The notes: generated by a model from the sequence alone, not told the origin. Positions 1-11,505 are shown, numbered from the stretch's first letter. The stretch is DNA of 64,000 bases from Mauremys mutica (GCF_020497125.1 NC_059075.1:68405321-68469320); one strand, 5' to 3'. Made by a program: numbers and translations.

Positions 1-118
1 AGCGAAAGAGAACCAATGGCAGCTTTGAGCCTCTGCTCCAGTGCCTGCTGGGGTGGGCAGTGTTAGACGTGTAACCCACACACCTTCTGGGTGGGGTGTT
101 CTGTCCCATCTAGTGGCA

Positions 119-1001
119 CTGAGGGCTTGGCTACACTGGAGAGTTGCAGCGCTGGTGGAGGCTTTACAGCGCTGCAACTTAGTAACTATCCACACCTGCA
201 AGGCACATCCAGCGCTGCAACTCCCTGGCTGCAGCGCTGGCTGGACACCTGGTCTGCTTGGGGTATAACGAGTGCAGCGCTGGTGATGCAGCGCTGCTCG
301 TCAAGTGTGGCCACACACCAGCACTGTTATTGGCCTCCAGGGTATTAGGAGATATCCCAGAATGCTTTTAATTAAATTACTCTCTTTGTTTTGTTATGAT
401 GCCTCTCTTTGTTTTGTTGTGAACTCGGGGCTTCGGGAGCTGCTTATCTAAAAAACAAACACAGCTCTTGTTTGCTGTGATCAATCTGTAACTGACTGTG
501 ACCAATCAATTGAGATAACCCACTACCTTGCTGTGAATGAGGCAGGCAGGGGGATGAATGTCTACAGCTTAGTGTTTGCTTGAGGAGAGAAACAGCGGCG
601 GGAGGGGGAGAAAGGGAGTCCGTTGGAGCAGCTGCTTATCTGGTCTGCAGGCTATTTGCAGTTAAGAGTGAATGAGGGGTCGAGGAAATGTTCAGATTTT
701 GCAAGGCAGGGAGCTGACACAGTGTCGGCTCCAAAAATCCACTCTCTCTCTCTCTCCCCCGCTCCCTGTCACACTCCACCCCACCCCCCTCTTTTGAAAA
801 GCACGTTGCTGCCACTTGAACGCTGGGATAGCTGCCCATAATTCACCACTCCCAACAGCGCTGCAAATGCTGCAAATGTGGCCACACTGCAGCACTGGTA
901 GCTGTGAGTGTGGCCACACACCAGCGCTTTCCCTACATAGCTGAACGAACACAGCTGTAACTCCCAGCGCTACACATCTGCAAGTGTAGCCAAGCCCCCA
1001 G
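119..1001. mobile_element. Non-autonomous DNA transposon (MITE), about 880 bp
   Basis: A perfect 15-bp terminal inverted repeat is visible: gggcttggctacact at 123-137 and its complement at 983-997. The inner sequence repeats the motif cagcgctg many times near both ends, giving subterminal repeats typical of hAT-type MITEs. No transposase is encoded. A clean target duplication could not be found, because the sequences just outside (ctagtgg at left, ccacttag at right) are inverted rather than direct, so the inverted repeat may extend outward. The CT-rich tract near 742-760 is internal. hAT membership is inferred from the cagcgctg style and from resemblance to the element near 42.4 kb. Confidence 0.7.
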
Positions 1002-1039
1002 ACCACTTAGAGAGAGAGATTAATGAGTCTGCTCTACAG

Positions 1040-1190
1040 CCTTAGCTAAGGGCCATGTGGCTTTTAGCTCATGCAGTAGAGGCTCATGCACTTAGCTCCA
1101 GAGGTCCCAGGTTCGAAGAACCAGCCCTGCTCTCTGTGTCTGTGTGTGCACACATGGACAGAGGTGGAGGAAGTGCATAGTTAGAGACTC
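1040..1190 (+). repeat. tRNA-derived SINE fragment
   Basis: A tRNA-like pol III head is seen on the + strand. An A-box-like stretch starts at tagctcatgcagtagagg (about 1066) and a B-box-like ggttcgaa lies near 1110, about 30 bp further on. This matches the layout of tRNA-derived reptilian SINEs. It cannot be a tRNA gene: the acceptor stem does not pair and the 3' half runs into unrelated sequence. The family name is not assigned. Confidence 0.5.
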
Positions 1191-1200
1191 CGAGGTGGGA

Positions 1201-3390
1201 GACTGAGTTCAGACTAAGCCCAACAGTCACATTTATGCTGGCTCCTTTGCATTCCCTTCAATATACAGCCAGTGCTCCCTGGTGGGAGGGCGATGATTTG
1301 CTCTTTCCAGATATAGGACCCACTCAATTTTAGGTGCCTCAGTTTTTAAGTACCCAATTTGAGCCATCTTGTGCCCCATTTTTAAAAGTGCTGAGCACCC
1401 ACAGCTCTAACTGAAGTCAGTAAGATCTGCAGTTGCTCAGCGCCTCTGAAAAGGAGACTCATAATGTGGGGCACCCCAAAATGCAGGCACTTCAAATCAG
1501 TGTTGATAGTTTTGGCCAGACTCAGGGTTCTAGACTGAGCCCATGGGAGATCAGGAGAGAGGGGAGTAGGGGGCATTGCTGCTGGTGCCCTGCAGGTAAT
1601 GTTGGAAATACAGGAGTTCCACTTCCGCCTACTGAAATCAACAAGAGCTGGTGGAAAGGAAGTTGATTGAAGACGACCATGCAATGGTGGGGATTGAAGC
1701 AGACATTGGCACCTCACTGATACAGAATGGAATGGGGAAGGAAAGTGAGAGGCAGAAAAATACTAAGGGAAAGAGGCTGAATTTGCTGAAGGCTTTGCAT
1801 TTCACAGCTACAGTTAAGAGTTATTCCTTGAACTATAGTGGCAAGGACATGTGCTTTGGTGCCAAAGGCCTTGGGCCCAGTTCCCACTGAAAGCCGTGAT
1901 TTCTCTGCGATTTTCAAAGGCGCCTCAGAGGGTAAGATGCCCAACTCCCACTGAAACTCAGTGGCATGTGGGCACCTTTGAACAACCCAGCCTTTGTGGC
2001 CACAGTTTTCCAAAGGGCTCAACATGCTGAGTGCACCTTGGGTATTGAGCTCTTTTGAAAATCTGGCTTTCCTTGAAGGGACAAAGTGGGAGTTGAGCAC
2101 ATTTGAAAATCTGCCCCAATTGTGAGTTCTGAGTGCTTGAAAATCTGCTTTTGAGCTCTTTTCACACCTGGCCCTATACATTTGTGGCCATGGATGCATG
2201 CTGTGCTTCAGAGGAACCAGGGTTAAACCCTACACCCACGTACTCTCTAGTTCAAAGTGTTTGTTTTTTGTCATATTTGGCTTCTTTCTTTCCTAAGGTT
2301 TAGTCCAAAAAAACTTCAGATGCTGGACGTTTAACAAAAATCATAAGATAATAGTCCTGCCATATCTCAAAGACATGTCCCTCTCCTTGTTTTCCACATA
2401 GCTGTTATTTCCAATGAATGTGTAATTAAAAAGCTGTGTGATCAAAATTCTAGCCTCTTATCTGTTAAAATGTTTCCTGAACTCCTTTCCTCTAACTGCC
2501 AAGGCCAATTCTAACAAAATCCAGGAATCACTTCTGACCACATTTATTGGTCTTCCAGGCTTGCTAGAATGATTCTGCCTTTCTTTCTGCAGACTCTCTA
2601 CCTACATCCCGTCTCCTTCTGCATTCATTTGCTTTTCCCTCTTGTAAGATCTATATTGGGACATCTTAAAAGCCGTATCTGGTCATAGTGCAAAAAACAT
2701 GTCTCAGTTATTCAAAGAGCTGACAGCTCCTTTCCCCACCCCACCCCCACCCCAAGGTCCTCACATTGCATACCATATCCTCTAACAGTAGCTGATATTT
2801 AGAAAGCAAATTTCATACAAAGACTCCAAAGTTCTCAACAAACTTCACAAACAATGGGACAGTTGACCTTACATAGCTGGGTAAGCCCTGGGCTGTGCTT
2901 CCCCATATGCTGCCCTTCTCTACACTAGAATGTTTTGGCAACGCCACTGGTGATAGCAATGGTGGGAGGAGGAGCCCTAGTATACAGGCAGTTGGATCTT
3001 GGAGAAATGCATGTTGTTAGTTGTAGTGCAGCTCTGTAGGGAAACTTTGTGCAGAAACTACTAAAAGTTTGTTCTCTCCCCCTGAGTTTCTCTATCGCAT
3101 GTACCCACATAAAGTGGACAAAAATATTACATGGTGTCAAAAACACCAACAAGGGAAGGGGATTTCTGACAGGTTGGAGGATAGGGCTAATATGGACTCA
3201 CTTCAGCCTAGTGTCATGGCCTGATGCTGTCTCCCAGAAGCCAGAAACGCTTCCTTCTCTTTCCACAGCATCCCCTGGTAACTCCCAGATAACCCTGATG
3301 TGTTTAATACTTTTGGACTACCAGTGTCTTAAGGATTGAGGAAAGGCAGTTGTGGGTGGAGAGCTCTATCATGGGTATGACCCAGCATGG
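1201..3390. other. Intergenic DNA, no gene recognised
   Basis: No coding region or RNA gene is supported. Short stretches around 1340-1420 and 1900-2130 carry motifs such as ttttgaaaatctg and cccaactcccactga. These recur in the palindromic MITE-like repeats elsewhere in the window, so they are probably decayed copies. Confidence 0.5.
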
Positions 3391-3394
3391 GACT

Positions 3395-3570
3395 GCAGGT
3401 CAGACCTGCTGTGATCAGTCTGTAGTTCTGCCACTCCTGAGACCTTGAGCAAGTCACTTCACCTCTACAGTTCAGCTTCCCTCTCTGCACAATGGTGTTA
3501 ATAATACAGAAAGGAGTGGTGTGAGGAGCAATTATTAATGCCTGGAAGGTGTTTTGAGAGATTCTGCTGA
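3395..3570 (+). repeat. MIR-type CORE-SINE relic
   Basis: The order of signatures fits MIR: gaccttgagcaagtcacttc, then a pyrimidine-rich cagcttccctctctgcacaa, then atggtgttaataat, then a segment corresponding to the gtgaggattaaatga part of the consensus. It is diverged, consistent with an ancient amniote SINE. Confidence 0.65.
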
Positions 3571-6500
3571 TGGGCACATTAGAGCCATGTATTGTTGTTA
3601 CTAGTTCTCCAACCCATCATTCTACAGTTCTCTCTTTGCACATGGAAAGGGAATGAAGCTGTTCCCCTTTTACCTGGCATCACACTCTGATTTTGCTTGG
3701 GGGAACCCTGCTCATGCATGGTATGGGCTAGTCTGTGATACCTGGGACATTTAATAGAGCACAATTAATCCTCATTTTAAGGAGCTCGTTGGGCACTACC
3801 CCAATCGCTAACCTGTCATCCGTGAGTTCTGTGAAAGGGTCATCCCTAAAGAAAACATACCTGCTACCTATCATAGCCAGCAGATGGTGCTGCCACACTG
3901 CATTGCACAAGTGAGCATTTTACGACGGATGACTTTTAGAACGGTGATCATGACTTAAACCCTGTAGGAAAAGCCTGCATAGGGATCTGGAAACTCTTGC
4001 ACAGGGTCCTGCACATACTCCTCTGAGGGAAGCAGGAGGGTTGCCCCCCAAAATCAGCAGATCACCCAAGATGTGTGCAGTTCGTGAAGGCTCTGCTAGG
4101 AGCCCAGGCTGTGTGTGCAGAGGTCCTGTGCTCGCATGCTGATTCCCGGTTCCCACACCCTCCCTCTGACTCCCTGACAAAATGGCTCCTTTGGAGTCAG
4201 TCTCTCACTGGCATCTCTCTCTGGAGTCCCCCCTGTGATGTCTTCCGCTCAGCTGTGCAGCTCAATGTTGTGGGGAATCCCAGCAGGGTTGATGTGCATC
4301 TGTCCCCCAGCCCAGTCTCTACCCAAGTGCAGACTCCCAACCCTGCAGAGGAAGAGGGTTACAATTTCATAAAGGCCTCTGCTTCTCTCCTCTGTGGCCA
4401 CTGGCAGGGGATCTCTAGTGCTTTCATTTGTACAAAGAGACTGAGGAGATGATTTGGGATCTAGATACTTAAATTACAAATTTAAACCACAAAGCAATCA
4501 CCCAGGAAGCCTTTTACTGGCTTTCATTGAGGGAGAGAGCAATTAGCAGGACTTGTAAGTAGAAAAAGCTGCACAGGCTTCACCTCTGAATTAGAGTAAG
4601 AAATCAACATATCTGAAGGGGAGCCAGCCCCAAAATACACACACAACTACCCAGGAAAAGGGAGCAAGTGTGGGTGTTTTGGGGCTGTCTGAGCTGTATA
4701 TCTGGTCCGGCTCATCCCAACAGTGTGATTATAGATTTATTGTTGCCACTCTTCTAAAGCAATTTTCAAAATGATCTGAGCCACCCCCTTTCATGTGCCA
4801 AATAAACTCAAGGTAGAAAAAGTTACAGTAATATGAGGGAGCTAGATAAATAGCCATACGATAGAAGAGAACAGTTGTTTAAATAGTCAGTCTGAAGAAG
4901 ACTGAATGTGGGCTCAGCAAAGCACCTAGGTAGATTTAATGAAACCTAGAGCCTCATCTGTACTATGACTTTCCCTACCTGTTTTTCAGCAGCATTGCAG
5001 TGTAGATTGCAAGCCAGTGTTTTTACCACCATGTCACCTAACCCTGTTCTGAGCAGGTTTCTCTACCATGGTGCTGACAACATCTGCCCCCTTTTGGTAG
5101 CAGCACCCTTGATGAAAAATGGGTAAGGAATTTCCTAGTGTACCAGGCCCTAGGAAATGGCAGCCATTGAGATCCTCTGGTGTCTGGTTGAACTCAAGCA
5201 GATTTCATTGTTTGAGTGGCAGTCACTCCCTTTCCCCTGTTCTTGAGAGGTGTTAAGGCACAGGCCTGGTGAGGAGATCCTAACGCTGCAAGATTCCCTC
5301 AGAGAAGCCGGGGAACAGGGTCCCAGAGGTAATGTAGAAAAGCCAGCTCCAATTATGCCTGCTTTGAGATCTCCAGAGACAGAATCTGGCTCTGCATGAT
5401 TTTTCCATGAGAGTTGCTCTGGGTCCTTTATGGGTACCTGTAGTGGAGTAGAACCTGCCAGTCATTGCTGCACTACAGCACTGTTCCTGCAGCAGACCTC
5501 TCTGTAATATTTGCCAGGTGGGTCTGATGGCTAAGGGGCTTCAGGAAATATCTTTTAGCTTGGTTGGGGAAATGTTTTGCTGCCTACATGTTGGGCCTAC
5601 TGATTGGGCATCCATTCTTGGGACTACTTGGCCTATCTTCGATCAAGTGCCTGATTCTCTCTTGCTTACACCAATTTTACAGCAGTGTAACCCCACTGAC
5701 TTTAATAATTTCTCCTGATTTATCCTGGTGTAAGTGGGAGCAGCATCAGGCCGCTGGAGCTGCTGCTCCAAGTATAATGGAGTTCCTTCTCCAGGGCTGG
5801 ACTCTCAGTTTCTAGGGCTCTAGGCACGAGCAGCTGGACTCCCAAGTTGCTGGAGAAGAGGATCAGGCCAAGAGCTGCTAGTATCTCTGCTCCTGAGGTT
5901 GAGGTGCTGGGTTGCTTCCTTCTCTTCTTGTCCTTTTGTTGTAGAAGGAAATAAGGCCAGGGCCTGTGAGTTGCACATGACACAGAATCCCATCTGGTCT
6001 CTTGCTCTGCTTGTGCTTAAGTCTGGTCCTATTCTTCCCACCAGGAGCTCAGCACATGCTCCCTCGATTTACAACGTTCCCAGTACTTGCTGGCCCATGG
6101 AACAGACAGGGGTAGTTCCCCGTGGTTCTGTATGTGTGCATGGGTTTGGAATGTGAAAAAAGGGGTTAGTTTAATTTGTCTCCCCCTCACTGTGTCTTCA
6201 CCATTTACCTTTGGGGAGCCCATTAGCATTAACACCTCTCAGAAGATCCCTTCCCCATTCCTGAAAGTGTCACCTCCCATGTGACAGAAAACATGAAAAT
6301 CCTGGTGCTTTAGTGCCAGAAATCCTGACTTGCTACCGATAAAATTACCACACGCATTGCCCTACAGTGAGGTCAGCACAGTGAGCAAGTGGCAACATGC
6401 AGTATGTTTCCAGTAGTCCTTTGAGATGCCCTTGGATAATGCATGTAAACTCATCTCCTCAGGAGTGTTCCTCACAAAAGACAATTGATGCTCCTCAACC

Positions 6501-6910
6501 CTGAACTGGAAACCCCTAGTGTTCCAGTCCTGAGCTATCATGCAGCTCTGCCAATGCATTCCAGTGCTGGCTTTTCCCTCCCCTTGCTATTCCAGTCCTA
6601 CGCTGCCTGCAGCTTTGTTAATATACCTCAATCCTGACATGTAAGATCCATGCCAGTCTGGGTCTGTCCCTCTCTCTCCAGCCGCTCTGCCAGCTCACTG
6701 CACTTCAGTCCTGCCCTATGGATCTCCTCCTCTATTAAAGCTGAAGAAACTTTCCAAATAGTGTTCACTTTCCATCACTGATGCTGTTTGCTTTTCTCCT
6801 TTCACTCAGCTTGGACAGTGAAATGGGACTCACTTGCACTTCCTAGATCTTCTGTATGAGGTGCCAAGCTGTTAGATTTGAGTTAAAGCACCCAACATTT
6901 CAAGGCCAGG
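3571..6910. other. Intergenic DNA, no gene recognised
   Basis: Open frames here are short and lack recognisable domains. The segment at 5640-5760 has paired motifs (gcttacaccaattttacagc and ctcctgatttatcctggtgt) resembling the small palindromic repeats found elsewhere in the window. Nothing else is identified. Confidence 0.5.
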
Positions 6911-6911
6911 G

Positions 6912-7032
6912 GTAACATTTTCAAAAGCACCTAACTGACTTACGAGCCTAAATCCCACTGACTTTCAGTGAGATTTAGGCTGCTAAGTGCTTCTGTCCCA
7001 CTTTCAAAAGAGACTTAAGTGCTTTTGAAACT
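6912..7032. repeat. Palindromic MITE-like repeat
   Basis: The centre is an inverted repeat: gcctaaatcccactga and tcagtgagatttaggc flank a few bases. Outer arms also pair: ttttcaaaagcacctaa at left against tttcaaaagagacttaagtg at right, loosely. It belongs to the same style of short palindromes seen at 14956, 34554, 48751 and 49575. Confidence 0.55.
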
Positions 7033-7666
7033 GCTATCCTAAATCACAACTATTTAAAAAGCAAACCTCCTTTTCATTTACTTAAACAACATTCTTGAAA
7101 AGATTTCTGTTGGTTAGGTTTTGTAAAAGCTGTTGTTGTTGTTACCCTCTAGTGTTTTTAGTTTCTTATTAGCGGAAGCCATATTTTGGGCCTAAACCAC
7201 ACATCACTGTTGCTGTAAGACATGAGCTGGGGGGAAATGGCAGTGCAGTGGAGTAGATTGCATTTCAGAGCTCCTGACGTTATTTATAGAAAGGAAACTG
7301 CTGCACTGCAAAGCCGGGGCATAAGGCAAGTGAGCAAGAAGGAAAGGACAGGGCCTGCAGGAGGCAAAAGCTGTGTGTTGTGTTTCAGGACCAGGACGGA
7401 AGAGTTGCGGGGGCGGAGGGGCAGCCCTATTTTTAGATACATCTGCAGAACTTTGCTCTGTTGTCATGAAATAGCTGTTTCCCCTGTTTCTGATGTAAGC
7501 GTGCCTGCGTTAGTTCAGGCCTGCTTTCAATTTAACTTCTAATTCTTTTGTCTTGAGTAAAAGGGAGCGTGCTCCCATGAGCTCCTTGGACAGGGCAATA
7601 CCAGGGGCAAGAGACTCCTAGTTAGGGAGATTGGATCATGTCGAGGCCTCCACTTTCACTTTCATG

Positions 7667-7896
7667 GCTGAGGGCAGGGGCAGCTCTAGACATTTCACAG
7701 CACCAAGCATGGCGGCATGCCGCAGGGGGCACTCTGCCGGTCACCGGTCCCGTGGCTCCGGTGGACCCTCCGCAGGCATGCCGCTGAAGGCAGCCTGCCT
7801 GCCTCCCTCTCGGCGACCGGCAGAGCGCCCCCCGTGGCATGCTGCCCCAAGCACGCGCTTGCCGTGCTGGGGCCTGGAGCTGCCCCTGGCTGAGGG
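7667..7896. mobile_element. hAT MITE with perfect 8-bp target duplication
   Basis: The element occupies 7675-7888 (214 bp). It begins caggggcagctctag and ends ctggagctgcccctg, which are inverted repeats of each other with one mismatch. Both flanks read gctgaggg (7667-7674 and 7889-7896), a perfect 8-bp duplication diagnostic of hAT insertion. Just inside the right end, on the minus strand, lie ccccagcacggcaagcgc and gcttggggcagc. The same arrangement occurs at the right end of the 12.5-kb hAT at 34394, suggesting the same family. No coding capacity. Confidence 0.92.
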
Positions 7897-8436
7897 ACTG
7901 CAAAAGCACAGCTGGTGCTGAGACTGGAGGCCTAGAGGATAGGGGACATGATAGGGCACTTTATAATACAGCCTGTGTAGGGCAGAGGTCAGGATGTGCT
8001 TAAACCAACCTCAGGCCCTCTGCAAAGCCATTTGATTGGGCCTCTCACTGCAAGACACAATTCTGTATACAACCCTCCCCTCTATGCTCCACTTCAAACT
8101 GTTCTGCCTTGCTAGTTGGGGTGGGTGTGGGGGCTCAGTCCTATGTGGGGGAGGGGAGATTAGCTAATGCATCCACAAGCAGTATATAGGACTATGGAGG
8201 GCTTTTCGGTAGCAGTGAGTAACCCATATCTGATTCCCCATGATGCTCAAGCTGTTATCCCCGCAGAGTTCTCAGTCAGTATGAAGTAGCTCCTGCACCA
8301 CACATGGAAATACTGAGGGAAGACAAGTACTAAATAAAAATGCATACTGGGAGAACATGGTTAGACAATAGCAATGCAGAAGAGGATCTGGAAGTGGAAA
8401 GTGAATGACAGATTAAATGTGATCTCCCAGTACAGG

Positions 8437-9134
8437 GCTATACTCAGGGCCAGCTCTAGGCACCAGCACTCCAAGCATGTGCTTGGGGCGGCATTTCCAA
8501 GGGGCAGCACTCCGGCTCCTTTTTTTTTTTTTTTTTTGCTCTTGGGGCGCAAAAAGCCGGGACCCTGCCCTGAGCGGAGGTGAGCTGCGGCGGTGGGGGG
8601 CGTGGGGAGAGCTGCAGGAAGTAACCGGGGGGGGCAGAGGAACCGCTCCCCCCCAGCTCACCCTCCGCTCCACTGCTGCCTGCTCCCCCGAGCGTGCTGC
8701 CGCTTCGCTTCTCCCCCCTCCCTCCCAGGCTTGCCGTGCGAATCAGCTGTTTTGCGGCAAGCCTGAGGGGGAGGGGAGAAGCAGAGTGGCGGTGGCACAC
8801 TCAGGGGAGCAGGTGGAGTGGAGGTGAGATGCAGCGATGGGGGGCGCGGGGAGGGCCGCAGGAAGTAACCCTGGGGGGGCAGGGGAACCACCCCCCCCCA
8901 CTCACCTCTGCCTCCTCCCCTGAGCGCGCTACCGCTCCGCTTCTCCCCCCTCCCTCCCAGGTAAGCCTGGGAGAGATAGGAGGGGAAATGCAGTGCACCC
9001 GGGGGAGGAGGCGGGGCTGGAGATTTGGGGAAGGGGTTGGAATGGGGCGGGGAAGGGCGGAGTTGGGGCGGGGCTATGAGAAAAATGTTTTTGCTTGGGG
9101 CGGCAAAAGACTTGAAGCCGGCCCTGGCTGTACT
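8437..9134. mobile_element. hAT MITE, 682 bp, with 8-bp target duplication
   Basis: The element spans 8445-9126. It starts cagggccagctctaggcacc and ends gacttgaagccggccctg, forming degenerate terminal inverted repeats. Flanks are gctatact (8437-8444) and gctgtact (9127-9134), a 7 of 8 match expected for an aged hAT duplication. Inside are an 18-T run (8520-8537) and two related GC-rich blocks (about 8575-8715 and 8815-8960) that repeat each other. The first 50 bp closely match the right terminus of the large hAT at 34394 read on the minus strand. Non-coding. Confidence 0.9.
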
Positions 9135-10100
9135 AACAAAAGCAAGGCCCAGACTCCACTCTCCATACTGAGAGATGGGACCAGATCCGGGGGAGGGGAG
9201 GGAAGAGGGGGCAGAGGAGTTGGCTGATTTGCACGATACCTTTGTACTTCTCTGATCCTGCTGCTCCTCCGGGCTGGGCTAGTCCCCTGCTCTATGTAGA
9301 GAAGACTGAGGGCTGCTCTTGTTTATGCCATTTGGGCACAAGGAACCAATATCTCAGGCAAAGATCAATATGGTGCTGGGGCATTCCAATCATAGCCCCT
9401 TTCCATTATTGACAGCAGTGCAGGGGAGTGGCACAGGACTCTACTCCATTGGAGGATCCCCGTTGGCTGGGATGGTCCTCCATCGGAGATTAGGCTGGCT
9501 GTAGGGTCAGATTTGACTGGTAGAGCAACACAAAGCCTCTGCCCCACACATAGTCTCCACCAAAATCACACATTTAAAAAAAAATCTCTGCACAACAGGG
9601 GAAGGAGAGTGATCATCTTGTGGTCACTTTTTAATATATTTATAAAGCACTCAGATACCACCGCAGTGGATGTTATCTATGAACGCCAATTAGGAAACAG
9701 ATAAATAGAATATACTTCATGTCCATAGGCATTTTCAGGCATATTATTTTGGCCTTTAGAGGGCACCCATACTATTCCATGAATATAATCAAAATACTGA
9801 GAATTACATAGAAAACTTAATTTTAAAAATAGAATGGACGGCTGGATTTAGAGTTTGCTAGTTCAGCCCTAGAGTTACATGCAGTCAATATTTCATGAAA
9901 AACAAACTGGGTTTGCTTTTTTCCTCCTCCTTAAAAAAACCCCAAAACACTAATAAGCACATAGAAATAAGGATTTCCCTACCTTTTGGCTCCATATTTA
10001 CCCATAAATGAGCATGAAAATGATATGAATATATGAGTTTCCAATGATAAAAAGTGGAGTTTGCAATGGTCAGCCTGATAGTTCCTGTAGGCACAGATTT
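9135..10100. other. Intergenic DNA, no gene recognised
   Basis: No domain-bearing frame, RNA gene or recognisable repeat was seen. The sequence becomes AT-rich beyond about 9560. Confidence 0.5.
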
Positions 10101-10114
10101 AGGGAGCAGTCTGT

Positions 10115-10260
10115 AAATGAGTTGGTTGTCCCAGGTGCCACTTGTGCCTGGGGGTGCCTCTGTACTGCCTTACTCTTTAGATACCCTCTTCCAGGTCCTT
10201 TTAAACAGACTCCTTTGCTCTCTCACATAGCCCTCCTCCCCTTTGACTGGGCCTGTGAGG
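10115..10260 (+). repeat. Copy 1 of a locally duplicated repeat
   Basis: This stretch (gagttggttgtcccaggtgc, ctctgtactgcc, ttttaaacagactcc, tgctc) matches 11360-11505 in order and orientation. The two copies flank the Ty3/gypsy relic, so they may be decayed direct terminal repeats, but the ends were not resolved. Confidence 0.4.
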
Positions 10261-10659
10261 ACATTCTCTGTGTGGGTCGCTATCTTCATCCATCCTGGAC
10301 AGAAAAGCCGCATTCTGATGGTTCTTGCCAGATGATGCTCTATATGAAAATGAAAGAACTGTAAGGTGAGGTACTAACGGGTAACCAGGCATGTGAATCT
10401 TTCATTGTCTGAAGCCATCAGCGTGCTGAGTTGTCAGGAATGAGAAGAAAGAGAATCCCAAACAAATAATATTGCAAGACTTTCACCGGCCAGACTCCTC
10501 CTTGAGGACCGAATACCAGGTTTCACGGTCCAGGAGTTTCCTACTCATATACAAGATAGGATGTTCCTGACCATGGAACTTTTGTGAGAGTGCCGCTCCC
10601 AGGGCCCGGTGTGAGACATCCGTGTGTAAAACAAATTCATGGGAAAAATCAGGGCTACA

Positions 10660-11085
10660 CAGTACTGGTTTCAGAGTAGCAGCCGTGTTAGTCTGTATCC
10701 GCAAAAAGAACAGGAGTACTTGTGGCACCTTAGAGACTAAGAAATTTATTTGAGCGTAAGCTTTCGTGGGCTACAGCCCACTTCATCGGACGCATAGAAT
10801 GGAACATATAGTGAGAAGATATATATCTACATACAGAGAACATGAAAAGGTGGGAGTTGTCCAACCAACTCTAACTTAACCAACTCTTAATTAATTAGCC
10901 TCTTAGAGTTGGTTGGGCAACTCCCACCTTTTCATGTTCTCTGTATGTAGATATATCTTCTCACTATATGTTCCATTCTATGCGTCCGATGAAGTGGGCT
11001 GTAGCCCACGAAAGCTTACGCTCAAATAAATTTCTTAGTCTCTAAGGTGCCACAAGCACTCCTGTTCTTTTTGCAGTACTGGTTT
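10660..11085. mobile_element. Palindromic reptilian repeat inserted in gypsy relic, 12-bp duplication
   Basis: The insert 10672-11073 is flanked by perfect copies of cagtactggttt (10660-10671 and 11074-11085). Its two arms, 10701-10874 and 10903-11073, are near-perfect reverse complements around a 28-bp spacer, so two copies of one repeat lie tail to tail. The family is widespread in reptile genomes, as recalled (key motifs ggtttcagagtagcagcc and gtgccacaag). A diverged relative sits at 24372-24687. The tail-to-tail arrangement and a hammerhead-like motif suggest a Penelope-like element, but that class is inferred and not proven. Confidence 0.8.
10981..11023 (+). ncRNA. Hammerhead-ribozyme-like motif in repeat arm (mirrored in the other arm)
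   Basis: The motif CCGATGA at 10986-10992 resembles the CUGANGA core. An extra A (10993) follows, then a 6-bp stem II GTGGGC/GCCCAC with loop TGTA. GAAA follows at 11010-11013, then GC-TTAC-GC and TC. The last part folds as a 3-bp stem III (A-U, G-C, C-G) with a predicted cleavage site after C11023. Deviations are U4 to C, the extra A, and no convincing stem I. The same structure lies on the minus strand of the left arm. It is probably inactive if real. Confidence 0.3.
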
Positions 11086-11359
11086 GTTACAAAGAATCCA
11101 TTTAATTTCTCAAAATGCCTGATCATACTGGGGAGACCTGCCAAGGAGCTGGGTTTGTTTTTTTTTAAATGAGATCACTAAGGGGAGCTACAAGAGAGAC
11201 AAACTTGGGTACAAATTGCCTATAATACCCTGCAGCCCAAGCAATGCCTAAACTTGATTTTTTGTTTTCGGAATGGGTACGTTAGCTGCGGCTTCCACTC
11301 TGCCAACCAAGGGTTGTGTACTTACCTGTTTCCCACCAGATACCCTAAGTATGTGGGTA

Positions 11360-11505
11360 GGTGCCATATGTTGTAAACAAGTTGGCTGCCCCCAGGTGCC
11401 CCTTCAGGGCCAGGATGTCTCTGTGCTGCCCTGCTCTGTATTCTCCCTCTTGCAGGTCTTTTTAAACAGACTCCATGTGCTTGCTCATCCAGGCACCACC
11501 TTTAT
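11360..11505 (+). repeat. Copy 2 of a locally duplicated repeat
   Basis: It shares gttggctgcccccaggtgcc, ctctgtgctgccctgctctg, the run caggtctttttaaacagact and tgctc with 10115-10260 at roughly 70 percent identity by eye. The region beyond, to about 11900, contains no recognised gene. Confidence 0.4.

Larger units (their letters stand above)
10430..11280 (-). pseudogene. Ty3/gypsy retrotransposon pol relic (RT thumb to RNase H), interrupted
   Basis: Read on the minus strand, 11275-11081 translates with stops to a Ty3/gypsy reverse-transcriptase thumb: a PIPKTKNQV-like start, ALLGLQGII, then YDQAF. After the insertion it continues at 10659-10440 as RNase H: VLCSPDFSHEFVLHTD, GAALSQ, EHPILYMSRKLL, and a degraded LQYYLFG. 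This order (thumb, connection, RNase H with an early TD catalytic aspartate) is that of Ty3/gypsy pol. The frame has stops and a large insertion at 10672-11073, so it is dead. No gag, integrase or paired LTRs were recognised, so this is a fragment. Confidence 0.8.

Noticed and set aside
1040..1190. tRNA gene
   Set aside because: Only promoter-like boxes are present. The cloverleaf and acceptor stem cannot be formed.
8456..9227. Frames of 77-177 codons on both strands
   Set aside because: They lie inside a non-coding hAT MITE with poly-T and GC-rich tandem blocks.
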